A DNA stretch of 64,000 nucleotides, taken from Poronia punctata. Its lineage: Eukaryota > Ascomycota > Sordariomycetes > Xylariales > Xylariaceae. Of this stretch, positions 1 to 11,348 are shown one piece after another. A model generated the notes under the pieces. The model was not told the origin of the DNA and did not search any database. It saw only the letters and a list, made by a program, of their open reading frames with translations. The DNA lies in the NCBI GenBank assembly GCA_022579005.1, contig MU401537.1, forward strand, positions 62,001 through 126,000. Direction: 5' to 3'. Within the stretch, counting starts at the first letter, position 1. The number at the start of each line of letters is the position of its first letter. The position numbers were made by a program, and so were the translations under genes.

Positions 1-1015
1 TATTTATTATTACTAATAAGGTTTATAAAAATAAGCTTTAAAATAGCTATATAGTTAGCTATAGTTAACTTTTTAAAGCTTAAGTTAACGTTTTGCTAAT
101 AAAAATACTACTAAAATATATTAGTTAGTTAAAATAAAACGTTAAAAATTTAGTTATAACTAGAGTTTTTAAAAGTATTAAAAATTACTACAATTTTTTT
201 AGCATTATTAATATGCTTATAAATAGTAATTATATAGGTATTATAAAGCTTAAATAGTTAGCGCTTTTAAAAAGCATTATAATTTAGTAGTTTATAAAAT
301 AAGTAAAGCTATTAAAAAACTTTTTTAAATAAGTTATTTTTAAAAGTTTTAAAAAGTAAGCTACTTATAAAAATAGCCTTTATAAAGTTTGCATTAATAA
401 GGTTTTTTTAGGCCTATAAAAGCTATTAGTATATAAAAGGCGTAATAAACCCTTTAAAATCTTTAAAAGCTTTTTATAGCTATTAATAAAGTTTATATAA
501 GCTTAAATAACGCTTTAAAGCACTATATTTGCTTATAATTAACTTTTTATAGTAAATATAGCAATGTTTTTAAGTATTTTTAAAGTTAACAATAAATTAA
601 GCATATATTATATAGTTATATATTTACAGTATAGTAAAAGTATAAAAGTATAAAAATATAAAAATATAAAGGTATAAAGGTATAAAGGTATAAAGGTGTA
701 AAGGTAAATGTAGGTAAAATTTAGGTAGTAAATTAAGTAGTAGGTTAAATAGTAAGACTTTATAAAATAGCTTTTATAACATATTTTTTAAAAAAACAGG
801 TAAAATTAAGCTATATAAGCTGTAAATTAAATAAAAACGCTAAAAAAAGTAGTAATAAAGTAAAATAAAAGGTAAAAAAAAGGTTAAAAGTGTTATTTTT
901 ATAATAAAAGTAGTAGTTAAGATAAAAAGTGCTAGAAAGTAAATATATTATACGTACTATACATCTATTTGTATAGGAAATTAGTCCGTACGCGTACCTT
1001 TATTAAAGGTACTGT
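1..1015. repeat. AT-rich, RIP-like degenerate repeat block (continues off the left edge)
   Basis: The first kilobase is almost entirely A and T, dominated by TA, TTA and AAA words, with CpG very rare and no open reading frame. It switches abruptly to ordinary composition near position 1015. In Pezizomycotina such blocks are usually old transposons mutated by repeat-induced point mutation (C to T). No element type, terminal repeat or coding remnant is recognisable, so the original element cannot be named. RIP is inferred from composition only; no second copy is available for comparison. Confidence 0.75.
634..710. repeat. AT-rich minisatellite, 8-bp unit
   Basis: About nine tandem copies of an 8-bp unit, grading from TATAAAAG/TATAAAAA on the left to TATAAAGG on the right, inside the AT-rich block. 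The graded change of unit sequence suggests local slippage expansion. Confidence 0.8.
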
Positions 1016-4000
1016 ATGTATGCAACACTACTCCCCCTTCCTTCCCAACTTTTCACCACTCGCCCACGTGGGATTGCAAAGAATGCAATACTTTGCGAGG
1101 ACTTAATAGGTACCCACCTGAGGGAAGACTGTTCTGGCTAGAACCATGATAGGGCCCGTCGATAAGAAGCTCGCTGCTATTTCGTCCCACTACCGGCATT
1201 ATAAGACACCAGAAGAACACTCGCGGACATCGTAACCAGTTGACCTGTCTTCGACTGAGCTTGTAAGATCTCTATCCTGCCGGTGATAGCCGGGGATACA
1301 CGGCGGGCCGAAACTCTTCATATACAACTCCACTCTACCTGCTTGTTTGGATTTACTCAGTCGCCCGTGTCACTTGGACGGTTGTTTTCAGCAAGCGAAC
1401 CGGACAGGGACGGGAGAGGAGCATCCCCAGAGAGATTTCCACGGTAAAGAGGTGGATAAGCAAACACTAGTTTGCATATCGAGTACAAGCACAGATACAC
1501 TGATTGGTTCAGAGTGTATGTCCCTGATCAAGATACCATAGGTATTGTGTTTTGGACCTGTCTCAAGCGAGTTTGCCGACGCTAGTTGCAGATGGGATGA
1601 ACCCTAAACCAGGCCAGACAGCACCTTATCTCTTACAGCCCCGTATGCACGATGAAGTACTACCGGGTAAATCGAGTATAGATGTCGATAGGGTGGCTTC
1701 AAAGGAACGCTGCGAAGTGAGTTGGCCCCAAAGTCAACGAGGTTGGCCGAAGCTGACGATCATTACTTAGTACCGATACACCAGTTGCCTTGAGATACGG
1801 TGAAGAAGGAAACACTCCGCGAGCCTTTTTCTTAGTGCCCACCAAACCCCTTATACTGCAGAGCTGCATTACCAGAAGCATGCCACTTCACGACCATGCC
1901 CGTGCGTCGTGGCCATGGAGCAACTGCACTGTGGATGGGCCCCGTTGAACATGAATCACCTCCATCTTTCTGTGCCGTGAACCGGCAAGAAAATCATGGC
2001 CTAGTGCTTATTATTGGCGCTGGTCACCTGTATAGACAAGAGTAACGCAGGTGAGCTGAAATCCCATGCTCGCGGACTCCTGCCAACACGAGCAAGTGTG
2101 GGCCAATTCCGGAGTATGAGCCCACGTCCTTCGGTGGGTTCGGGCAGGGCAAGCAAGCATGGCGAGGTGTATCTCGAGACCAGACCGCACCTTATTGGGT
2201 CGGAAGGAAAGCTCGACCGACGCGAGAGCCTCACACGACCCCAACAAGAATCTCACCTAATCTGTTGCGTTAGGTATGCAATGCAAGTGGTTAACGAGCC
2301 GGACATTTTGCTGATATCATAGGTTCCTCGGGGAAAACAGAACTATGGCCAAGACGATATAGTCACAAAAGTGAGATTCTTACGGTTGCATCCTCTTGAT
2401 TGTTCGACTCTGATATAGAAAGATGGCTGGGCTGTCTTTGCTTACATAAAAACTGTTCGTCAGCTTCCGTTCTCATTGGAAGCCTCGACGGTAGCACCAC
2501 CAATCGATGTACTATGTAAGTAATCACAATAATAATATTACGCCCAATTACCTATGTAACGTATAGGACCTACCATGGAACCCCGCGAAAACCGAAATAT
2601 GACAACCTGCCCTACAATATTCAAATCCTCAACAAACTATCAAGAAATGGCCACAAAAAGGGACCTCACATACGCAGACGGGCGCATCTCCTGACGTCCG
2701 GCATGCGCGGACATTGTTGTACGCCGCGGTTTGTACCACGTAACCTACAGAAACAGACGGCGTACCGGACTGGGATTGATATAGGTACAATGCTTGACCC
2801 GTCGAGTAGGACGAAGTGCGTGGTTATCCGGTTTCTGATCCGGTAGGTAACATGCAGAAGGTATTATTCCAGCTGCACTTCCTGCTGGTTCAAACCAACT
2901 GACAGGCTAGGTTAGATATCTACTGAGTTATGTAGTATTTTGTTGTCGATGTTGGCCGCCAAAAAAGCGTGCATTACCTATTACCTACCAATTATCCACG
3001 ATCTGATGGCTACCCAGCTATTCAAGTTCTGAGCTCCTCATTTCTATTCTGCCACCCTGGTTTGTCTATTCTATTTTTTGTTTCAGTTTCCGTAACGTTG
3101 GACACTCTTGTCATAATCCGGAACTGCTGCTTATTGTTTCCCGCGATGTTTTCTTGGCACGATATTATAAGGTCATGTACGAGATAAAGACCTTAGCTGC
3201 GTGGTATAATCGTGCTTGGACCCTAGCCATGAGTTGATATATGCCATGATCTCGCCATGGCACTAAACATTGACGATTTGATACAGGAATCTACCTGCCG
3301 GATACATCCAAGTTCTGATCTCTGAATCTACTCTAGCAAAACGGATATGACCTAACCTAGACATATACCTACTATATAACAGACCGTCTTCTACGGATGA
3401 TATACCACGGCGTATACCTTTTGTAGCGGGGAAAGGCCGGGTAGACTAGGTGCTGAAATAGGTATGTTTGTTCTTTTATTATAGGCTTAAACACACTTTA
3501 CTCCTCTAGGTTAGGTTAATCCTATCAATCCACATCCAACATGGACTAGGAACGAGGGGCATTCTCAGACCCCATTTTAGAGGGGTTCGCACACCATACA
3601 TGCACTACTGTACTCGTAGTGTCGTACTCCCACCATACAGACACGGATTATTACGCCTATGACCTGTCATGAACGGAACGGGCTTGTTTAGCAATCTGGG
3701 GATGGGGAGTGGGTGAAGTTTTGCGATTTGCATTCCCCCCCATTGAATACCTAAACGGTCAATGGCCTTCCCGTCGGCCGCCCGAGTTGACCATTTTGTT
3801 TGCTCAGTTGTTTGTATATGTATACCGGGCGGCCGGAGTGTTGTATCCTGTTGCATCCTTACCTCGACTCAACCAAAGATCGGCCGTATCTACTATGGAT
3901 CTGAAATCAGACTGACTTGCAGTGTCAAACCTGAAGGACCCTCCCACCTCATTCCCGGCACCCCCGATATCGCCACTCACACTTAGTCTCTTTGCTTCCC

Positions 4001-4154
4001 CATTCCTACCGTATTACCTTGCTTGACGAGTGTTCCCTTCATTCGTCACGATATCTCGACTCGACAGATAAGTCAAAAGTAACATTACGGCTTCTTCCCC
4101 CCCCCCCCCCCCCTAGCCCCTCTCGTAATAGCAGTCTTCCTAGGTTAGGTAGTC
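1016..4154. other. Gene-poor spacer right of the AT-rich block
   Basis: Ordinary base composition. Only short overlapping ORFs (at most about 100 codons) without recognisable motifs or convincing splice partners. A run of 17 C (4097-4113) lies about 40 bp before the next start codon, probably in the promoter or 5' leader of the amidotransferase gene. One TACTCGTA octamer is at 3611. No RNA gene seen. Confidence 0.6.
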
Positions 4155-5040
4155 ATGGGTTCTCTATCTGTGAATGAGCCGGTCCGACTTGCCCTCCTTG
4201 AAGCCGACACGCCAGTCGAAGGCATCAAGGCCAAGTACGGGACGTACGGCGGTGTCTTCACTCACCTGTTTCAACGTGCTTGCGACTCGTCTATCCCTCC
4301 GATCGATCTAGAATCCCAGCTTTCCCTCTCCTCCCATGACATCGTCAATGACCTGACAGCTTATCCGGATCCGGAGTCGATCGACGCCATTTTGATCACT
4401 GGATCCAAATTCAACGCCTTCGACAACGACGAGTGGATCGTTCGGCTTGTCCAGTACACAAAACGTTGCCTCGAAAGTGGCCGCGTCCGTGTTATTGGCG
4501 TTTGTTTCGGACATCAGATTATCGGCCGTGCCCTCGGTGCCGTGTTGGGACGGAATACACGAGGCTGGGAAATCAGCGTCGTCGAGCACGAGCTCACGCC
4601 CGAGGGGAAGAAAGTGTTTGGTATGGAGAAGTTGGTAAGCTCTGGTCCTAATTGATAATTACCCCTCGCTCGGAACCGGGAGGCGCGGAATAGCTTGTTC
4701 GGATTGCTTGTTCTTCGTAGCTGCTAACGAGAAGCTCGTGCAAATGAAATAGTCGATACATCAGATGCACCGCGATGCCGTGCTCACATTTCCTCCGGGC
4801 GTGATCCAACTGGCACGGACGGAAGTATGTGCCAATCAAGCCATGTACATGCCCAGACGGATGATTTCGGTCCAGGGACATCCTGAGTTCACAGAGGAAA
4901 TGGTTCGCGAGATACTCGAGTTGCGCAAATACGGTGGCATCCTTGGCGACGATATATATAACGATGGGATTAGTCGCGTTGCTAAGAAACAAGACGGTGT
5001 TGCGGTAGCTCGGATATTTCTGCGGTTTTTGCAAGAATAG
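4155..5040 (+). CDS. Class I glutamine amidotransferase-like protein (GMP synthase-type GATase1)
   Basis: Two exons, 4155-4634 and 4753-5040, join in phase 0 to give 255 aa. The 118-nt intron has a GTAAGC donor, CTAAC branch site and TAG acceptor. The catalytic triad of GATase1 is visible: nucleophile Cys117 in the elbow GVCFGHQIIG, and His203/Glu205 in QGHPEF. The splice restores IHQMHRD, typical of this family. Length fits stand-alone GATase1 proteins, which hydrolyse glutamine or related gamma-glutamyl amides in the cytosol. No synthetase domain is fused, so the acceptor substrate is unknown. It converges on the FAD enzyme to the right. Start chosen as the first ATG giving the family N-terminus (VRLALLEAD). 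The family is secure; the role is not. Confidence 0.9.
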
Positions 5041-5856
5041 GTGCCGAGCCTTGGCCCTTGGAGCGACGAAAGAAAAGGGCAAGGAGAAAAAGAAGAAGTA
5101 GGGAGACGCAAAACGGGAAGCGACAGGTAAGCAAGTTTATATTATATATCCCGTGCTGACGGAGCTGCCCAATATGTACAAATCACTGCAGGGTGCCGGG
5201 GACTGTTATTATAGATTGGCTTGCTTGCTTGGTTGAGCGCCCCTACAGTATAGTACCTAGCTGGCCGAACCTAGATTGTGCTGTGTTCTGTGTTGCGCGC
5301 CCACTGTGTCTCGTTACAACGTCGATCTGAGTCAGACACACGGATGTAACATGGATGGTACTCGGTCAGATTTGGTTGGTCAATTGTCAAGCAATCCCTG
5401 CGTATAGTGGGTGTACTCGTACTTGTCCCTCTTGTCTTTGTGTCACCAGCCATCCTTTATATTATCACACTTTTTATGTTGACTACGGGATATGATTAAC
5501 CATCTTTTATCTGAGCCTCGGGGTTTGAAGCGCTTTTATCCTCACTCATGATATTCCAAACCGGTTTCATCTTGTCTTTCTTACTTCCTACTCGACATTA
5601 AGGAATTGCCCATATCCATGCCCAGGAGAGATGGTCATTTACATGCACAGCACGATTATATTCTATGTGGAGGTAGGTATTTCAGCTCGAGGTGTATCAG
5701 GCGCGGCTCGAAGATGCCAGTGTTCAAGCATATATTACAGACGCTACTATATCACCTAGGTGTATAAACCCGCCCCTATAGCTCGTCTCTAACACGTTCC
5801 GGTTCTGTCGTTGCCACTGATGCCTTATTACACAGACGCTTATCAGGTTTCTCAAC
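5041..5856. other. Intergenic region between convergent genes
   Basis: The 3' ends of the amidotransferase gene and the FAD oxidoreductase gene face each other here. No gene-like ORF. One TACTCGTA octamer at 5414. Nothing else seen. Confidence 0.6.
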
Positions 5857-7615
5857 CTAGTAATCGCTACCCACGGCGCCCGGACGATAGAATATGTGGT
5901 CGGGATCGTACTTGTTCTTGATACTTTCCAATCTATCATAATTCTCACCGAAGAAATCCTTCTTCCAGTTGGGGTTCAAAGGAGTGGTCTGAGGACAGTC
6001 TGTCAGTGATCTTGGTCGGAAAGACGGTTCGATAAAAACGTACCTCGTCCACATAAGCGCCTACTTTAGTCGCTAGAGCACTTAATTTCTCGAAACTTTC
6101 ATTATGCAGAGCCTTTAATGCGGCTTCCTTTTCTTCGCCGTTTTCCTCATCATCAAATGGTCTACAAAACAATCAGTATTTATTTAATTTTCTTCAACAT
6201 CGAAAAACGGAAAAGGGGAGATGAGAGTATCAGTAAGCAACTTACGCGCTCACAGTGGTATAGAGCAAAGCATCCCTCCAAGCCTTCGAGACGGCATTAT
6301 CGGAATTAATCCCCCTTTTCGGCGCGACATTAAAAGCCTGTTGTCGGACGATAAACCCAGCATTAACAAGTTCCCTGACGATATTAAAATACCCATTCCC
6401 CTTCCCCTCCTTAACCACGTCCCTCGACACCAACCAACCATCTCTGTCCTTTAACGCGAAAAGTTCGTGTTTCGCTTTATAAAACTCGTAATAATTCGCA
6501 AACGTCTCGACTTCCTTGCTAAACCTTTGTTGTTCTTGTTGCTGCGACGATACCTCGTCTAGAAAGGGAGCGAGAAGTTGGTCGATTTCCCCTTCTATCA
6601 ACCCTGGCGCAGCAAGTCCTTCCAAAATGAACCCTGCCGGGGAAATTGAGAAGACTGGGACTGCGCCGGTGTCGACGATTTCGGGAAGGAGACGGTAGAA
6701 TGAATCGAGAATTTTCCCCTCTTCTTCTTCTTCTGTTTCTTCTTCCGTTGTTGTTGTTGTTGTTGTTGTTTCCGAGGATGGAATAGAAACAGCAATAGAA
6801 ACGGAAGCAAAAGAAACGGGGAGGTCGCGATACGCTCTAATCGTAGTCGTGACAATCACGCCGAATCCCCCAAGCCCATCCCCATCTTCCCCACTACCAC
6901 CACCATTTCGTAAAGCCCAGAATAAATCCGAATTCTCCCCCCGATTCGCAGTGATTAATTCTCCTCTCGCCGTGACGATTTCGTATTCTAGGATGTTATC
7001 TTGTCGTAGACCAAATGCCGAACTCAAAGGTCCTGGTCCTGGTCCGGGGGTAGAATCCGAAACGACGACGACAAGTCCGGATTCGCTAGCGAATTTTATC
7101 ATTTCGGAAGAAGAAGAAGATACACCCGGACTACTTGACTGGATTGCGTAGACGGGACGGTCTAGATCCATGTAACGGATCGCCGAGAGATGTCGCATTT
7201 TTTCCGACGTGTTTATAACAAGACCGGGACTCGAAATGGAGCCGATGGGGATGTTGTGTGATGAGGCGAAGGATAGGGTTTTGATTATTTGTTCTGGGCC
7301 TTCTGGTGTTATTGTATATCTGGGGCTGTGTGTTTTTTGTTAGTTAGTTAGTTACTTACTTACTTACTTTACTGTCAATGTTTTGAGTGAATGAGAGAGT
7401 GAGCGAGTGACTGAATAAACATACACATTTCGATCGTGGTCGACGACAAGGTTCCCGCTAACAGAAGCATTGAATGAGGACCATGTCTCTCTGCTTGGCC
7501 AGCAGGGTTGGTTGGGGAAGCAGAGACATTTTTCTTCTTCTTTTTCTTCTTGCGCGGATGCGGATACTCTTGCTAGTATTAGTAGAGCTGCGAAGACTGG
7601 ATTAAGATACCTCAT
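5857..7615 (-). CDS. Secreted FAD-linked oxidoreductase (berberine-bridge-like) with degenerate FAD loops
   Basis: Four exons on the minus strand: 7615-7425, 7325-6246 (the acceptor could instead give 7319), 6161-6044 and 5988-5857; about 506 aa. A signal peptide (residues 1-20, ending ASA) is followed by CLCFPNQPCWPS, the usual N-terminal motif of fungal BBE-like enzymes. The FAD_binding_4 core is recognisable from LSSAFGLRQDNILEYEIVTA and NSDLFWALRNGGG. The C-terminal BBE domain ends NYDRLESIKNKYDP. Odd points: the segment that normally carries the flavin-linking His and the GGGH loop is shortened and replaced by PGPGPGPLS, and the usual stretch between the CWPS motif and the FAD fold is missing. 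A Thr/Glu low-complexity insert lies in exon 2. Family known from motifs; loss of normal flavinylation is inferred. Possibly a pseudoenzyme. Confidence 0.8.
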
Positions 7616-8180
7616 ATTCTCGGCGCCTGCATTTTTGCGTCGAGATTGATTTGATGTGTGATAATGGTGAGTGATTGAGTGAGTGAGAGGCGTGAGAATA
7701 TACGAGTAAGTACGAGTATGTAAATGTTGGAGATATTTACAAGGTTGTTGTTAGTTTAGGTGGATCTTGCACTAGATAGACTAAACTTAACCTAACTTGA
7801 CCTAGTGATGTTGTAGTTTTCGGGTATTTTTAGCCGCAACACTAGACTTACCGGGGTAAACCGGGCCCGGGGGTATCGTGAGGATGGATGTAGACATTCC
7901 GTCCTTATTATATAACAACTACCTAGAAATGTTTAAATGGCTTAAAGTAAGGTCCGTCGAAGACACGTCTAATCTAGCCCCTATTCCAATCTCTTAGGGT
8001 TAAGGCTAAACGTTGATGTACTGCCTAGGTCCTAGGATGCCAGGGTAGATTTTAGTATAACAGGGCAAACAGAACAAAAAGACATCATTAGCATTGATAC
8101 GTCAATATACACCCCTATTCAACACGCCCATCCCTCCTACAAAGGATGGTATGGTAGGAGGGCAAGAAAAAAGGAATAAT
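7616..8180. other. Spacer upstream of the FAD enzyme
   Basis: Presumed promoter of the minus-strand FAD oxidoreductase. Two TACGAGTA octamers sit at 7699 and 7709. An A6 tract at 8167-8172 reads as T6 on the minus strand and would terminate the adjacent Pol III gene. No ORF of note. Confidence 0.55.
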
Positions 8181-8368
8181 TGGAAGTTCTAGGAATCGAA
8201 CCTAGGACCTTCTCCTCGCGGAGCCCCGAGACAACCTACTGTAGACCCCAATGAAACATCAGTTACATCACATTGTTCTGCCTGTAACTGCATCCTCATT
8301 GGTAGTATGCAGCTGGTTAACCCGGGAACTAAACGGGAGATGCGCTTAAACCACTACGCCAAACTTCC
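8181..8368 (-). ncRNA. tRNA-like Pol III gene with giant central arm, copy 1
   Basis: Read on the minus strand, the ends form an intact tRNA body: acceptor GGAAGTT/AACTTCC (7 bp), D arm with an A-box-like TGGCGTAGTGG, stem TCTCC/GGAGA in the anticodon position, and T arm with B box GGTTCGATTCC. About 110 nt replaces the anticodon loop and can fold by a CCCGGG/CTCGGG helix, CCAATGA/TCATTGG helix and CAGTTAC/GTAACTG hairpin. A T6 terminator follows 9 nt after the 3' end. The base after the stem's first loop position is G, not the invariant U33, and no anticodon can be assigned. It may be a non-coding RNA, a tRNA with a very long intron, or a SINE-like unit. Confidence 0.7.
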
Positions 8369-8582
8369 GTTTTGTTGGTGCTGTTTCTGTCCGTTGTCGT
8401 TGGTTATATCCCTTTCGTGCCTTCCCCCTTTTCCAGGGACGGGGCGCTGCAGTAGTGATAGCAAACAGGCAGGGAAAATATTCAACTGGTATCACAAGGT
8501 AAGTTGATCAGTCCGTTTGTTTGTTTACATGCTATATACCAAGACAGGTGATAGAAACGAAGTAAGAAATAGCAAAAGAAAA

Positions 8583-8762
8583 TGGAAGTTCTAGGATTCG
8601 AACCTAGGACCTTCTCCTCGCGAAGTGCCGGGAACGTATTTGTTACCCCCAATGAAAAGACAGCTACAGATCTTTGCCTGCAACTGTTTTTTATTGGTAG
8701 GCCATGGTTAGTCACCCGGGACTTAAATAGGAGATGCGCTTAAACCACTGCGCCAAACTTCC
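8583..8762 (-). ncRNA. tRNA-like Pol III gene with giant central arm, copy 2
   Basis: Same body as copy 1: acceptor GGAAGTT/AACTTCC, A box TGGCGCAGTGG, TCTCC/GGAGA stem, B box GGTTCGAATCC, and a T4 run directly after the 3' end. The central arm differs in sequence but keeps equivalent helices: CCGGG/CCCGG, ACCAAT/ATTGGG, and a 9-bp CAGTTGCAG/CTGTAGCTG hairpin containing two G-U pairs. The base where U33 should be is A. Conserved ends with changed but still paired arm sequence point to selection on structure. Confidence 0.7.
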
Positions 8763-9062
8763 TTTCTATTTGTTGTTGCTTTTTCTGTGGTGTATTGTTG
8801 GTTATATTTCCCTCTCTTGTCTATCTCCCCTGTCCGATCTTAAATGACTAAGTAGGTTAGCTAGTTATACAACAAAGCATATTATATATAAGAAGACAAG
8901 CTTAAAAACTAGTGTAGCAAGGTACTTGTAAGTAGTGTCTTGCTTGCTAGTATAAGATATCTACTCCTCCTACCTTTCTTTATACTAGTAGTATATATAT
9001 ATATAGGACAAGCTCTGCTCACGAGGATATAGGGAAAAAAAGAAAGTCAAAAAAAAGAGGAT

Positions 9063-9229
9063 TGGAAGTTCTAGGATTCGAACCTAGGACCTTCTCCTCG
9101 CGGAAGTACCGGACACCATTTACAGTTGTAGGCCTGCAGGTGTACCTACAACTTATCATGATCGATCGAAGTAAATGGTGACTCGGGACCTAAACGGGAG
9201 ACGCGCTTTAACCACTGCGCCAAACTTCC
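9063..9229 (-). ncRNA. tRNA-like Pol III gene with giant central arm, copy 3
   Basis: Same tRNA body as the other two copies, with a T8 terminator (9056-9049 on the minus strand) a few bases beyond the 3' end. The central arm shares almost no sequence with copies 1 and 2 yet forms stronger helices: a 10-bp CACCATTTAC/GTAAATGGTG stem and an 8-bp GTTGTAGG/CCTACAAC stem. The short linkers beside the TCTCC/GGAGA stem (GTTTAGGTCCC on the 5' side, CGCGA on the 3' side) remain similar to the other copies. Confidence 0.7.
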
Positions 9230-9764
9230 GTTTCTTTGTTGTAGGTGGGGTTTGATTTATCGGTATATGTTTGTCGTGTTGGCTGTTTAGGGTGCCTGCA
9301 CTGTAACTTGGGTATGTACATTGCTGGTCCGTTTGCAGCAGGGCCTACCTACCTTACATATATGTGCTTACGTAGTCCGCCTGGCCCATGTTCAATGGCG
9401 TTTATTGAAGAATGTATAGATCGGTTTCTATTGGCTAGACTATGTCATTGAGCCTGATATATCATCGGGACTGATATGTCAAGTAGGATTATATACTTGA
9501 TAGGCTACTGAATAGTGGTCACTGGGGGAGTAGGTAATACCTGCTCGTAAGTAAAGTGGGAGGGCGAATGTCTGACTGATGAGTAGGTGTATATAAACAA
9601 AAAGCGTGAGACTTACAATCTGGTAGAGGAAAGGAGCAAAGGTATATACTGGATATCTTCAGCCCATGGAAGAATCCAGGCCAAGTATTATCAAGAATTA
9701 AAATCTACATACATAATTTTACCTAAATCTCACTCCGAAGGGGGCGGCACCTTCATCGCAAAGT
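9230..9764. other. Spacer between the tRNA-like genes and the acetyltransferase gene
   Basis: 3' flank of the minus-strand acetyltransferase gene. Only short ORFs; the one overlapping the gene's 3' end is its antisense shadow. Nothing else seen. Confidence 0.5.
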
Positions 9765-11348
9765 CTACCCAGGTACCTTATCACTCACCCCGTCAAACCA
9801 CAGACTCATCTCACCCACCAACCCATCCATCACCCCCTCATCAACAGCCCTCTCCTGCCAAGTAAACGTAACGATGACACCCTCAGCGAGCCCCTCGACC
9901 CCGGAAACATTAACCCCAATCGCCGCACCAACGGGGAGTGCGCCCTGCGTGAAAATGGCACGATCAATATACCAACCCATGTCACCAAGCCTCCCCCTAT
10001 CATTGAAACCTATACTCCCCAAATTCGACACCTCCCACGTGATTTCCCTTTTCTTCTTACCAATCTTCCCCCGGAAGAAATCATGCCAATCGCCAACAAG
10101 CGAAGCTAAACCCCAGACGTCGTCTCTCGGCAGCGTCCCCGCTCTCCTCCGCAGTCTCTTCGTCATATCTGCTGCAAAAGCCCACACCTCTCGAGGTTCA
10201 TCGTGACGATGGACACACGTAAGCGCCGTTACGAGACAATGGATATTCTCGCCAGGGGTGAAATTTCCCGTTTCGGCTTTTTCGGCATCTACATAGTTGA
10301 CAAGCGAGATGGGTGTTGAAGAAACGAAATCCCGTCCTGGAAGTTGACGGGCGAGGGATTGTGCGACGAGGGCGTGGATGAGACCTGTTAAACTGGCGTT
10401 GTGCCGACGACAGAGTTCTAGTATCTCCTTGATACTCGACTTGCGATCGATACGGATCAAGCGGATATTTGTCCGGGGATCCGAGGCGTCGGTTGGGTTG
10501 CCCGTCCACGGCGCATTGCTGCCGCGTCCTCCCGGAAGAGCCGGTTTGACGAGTTCCGTCCAGACTGTGCGCAGCTTAAATCCCCATGATAGCGTGAATG
10601 GGATCAAGGTCTCCATGGGCGGGGGGATGGCTGGCGGGGTGGATAAATGTAAGATATGGTCTTGAAGGAGTTCCGAGGTGTTGGTTGCGTTCATGGCCCG
10701 GCGCAGATCCCGGTGGAAGATGTATCCGCTGCGACCGTCGGCATAGGCGTGGTGGAAGCAGAAGGATATATCGAGGGAGATCGTCGGATCTTCAAGAGTG
10801 GGGTCCAAGTTTAGGATTGTTTCATCATATAATGCGGCTGGGTCGTAATGAATTACAATTTTCCACCCCGGCTTTCCAGCGAGATCTTCCCAGAGGGGCT
10901 CGTGAAGTTTCTCCAAAGAGCGGACAAGGTTGTTGTCGTCTCTTGATCTTGGGAGTTCCTTCCACTCGATCATGCGGCGCATGTCGATCTTTTCGATATG
11001 GACAAAGGTTGGCTCCTTGGTGTCTTCACCTGCGATCCCGACGCCTAGGATTGGTTGTGCGAGGATCACGGTTGCTAGGGCATTTTCCATGAGCGACTCC
11101 AACTGCTCCCGGGTGTAAGGACGCGACATGTATCGACATGTTACGATTACTGAGCGGATCAGGCCTAGACTGTGTCGAGCTGTGTTGAATTTGGCTCTGT
11201 TATTTGTCTGGAAGTCAGCAGATATTTGATTGTATGAGTACCTAGGTGAGGCTTTTCCGGGCTCCCTTGTGAGTAAATAGAATTATATAACATGTCAAAC
11301 TTACAATGAGCCTACGGGTCGAATGACTTTCTGTTGAGTTGACGCCAT
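9765..11348 (-). CDS. Alcohol acetyltransferase-like BAHD/condensation-fold enzyme
   Basis: Two exons, 11348-11305 and 11196-9765, encode 491 aa. The short first exon was found by frame: the intron has a GTAAGT donor and a CAG acceptor (two AGs occur; only the 11197 AG keeps frame), giving RPVGSL followed by AKFNTARHSLG, the usual N-terminus of fungal alcohol acetyltransferases (PF07247). The catalytic HHxxxDG motif is intact in FCFHHAYADGRSG, near residue 160. Family members transfer an acetyl or acyl group from CoA to alcohols or to fungal metabolites. No PKS, NRPS or terpene gene is nearby, so the substrate cannot be inferred from context. No signal peptide; probably cytosolic. Confidence 0.85.

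Noticed and set aside
2014..2322. 102-codon ORF in the left spacer, with overlapping minus-strand ORFs
   Set aside because: Several frames are open at once, no motifs, no start context or intron signals that favour one of them.
7319..7325. Single definite acceptor for intron 1 of the FAD oxidoreductase
   Set aside because: Two AGs six bases apart both keep frame and change only two residues; the choice cannot be made from sequence.
8181..9229. Calling the three tRNA-like elements ordinary intron-containing tRNAs
   Set aside because: No position of a 37/38 intron gives U33 and a consistent anticodon in all three copies; kept as ncRNA instead, though a long-intron tRNA is not fully excluded.
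10598..11092. 164-codon plus-strand ORF
   Set aside because: Antisense shadow of the acetyltransferase gene, which has intact catalytic motifs and a matching upstream exon.
9765..11348. Biosynthetic gene cluster around the acetyltransferase, FAD enzyme, transporter and P450
   Set aside because: No backbone enzyme is present and the genes are spread over 40 kb among unrelated housekeeping genes.
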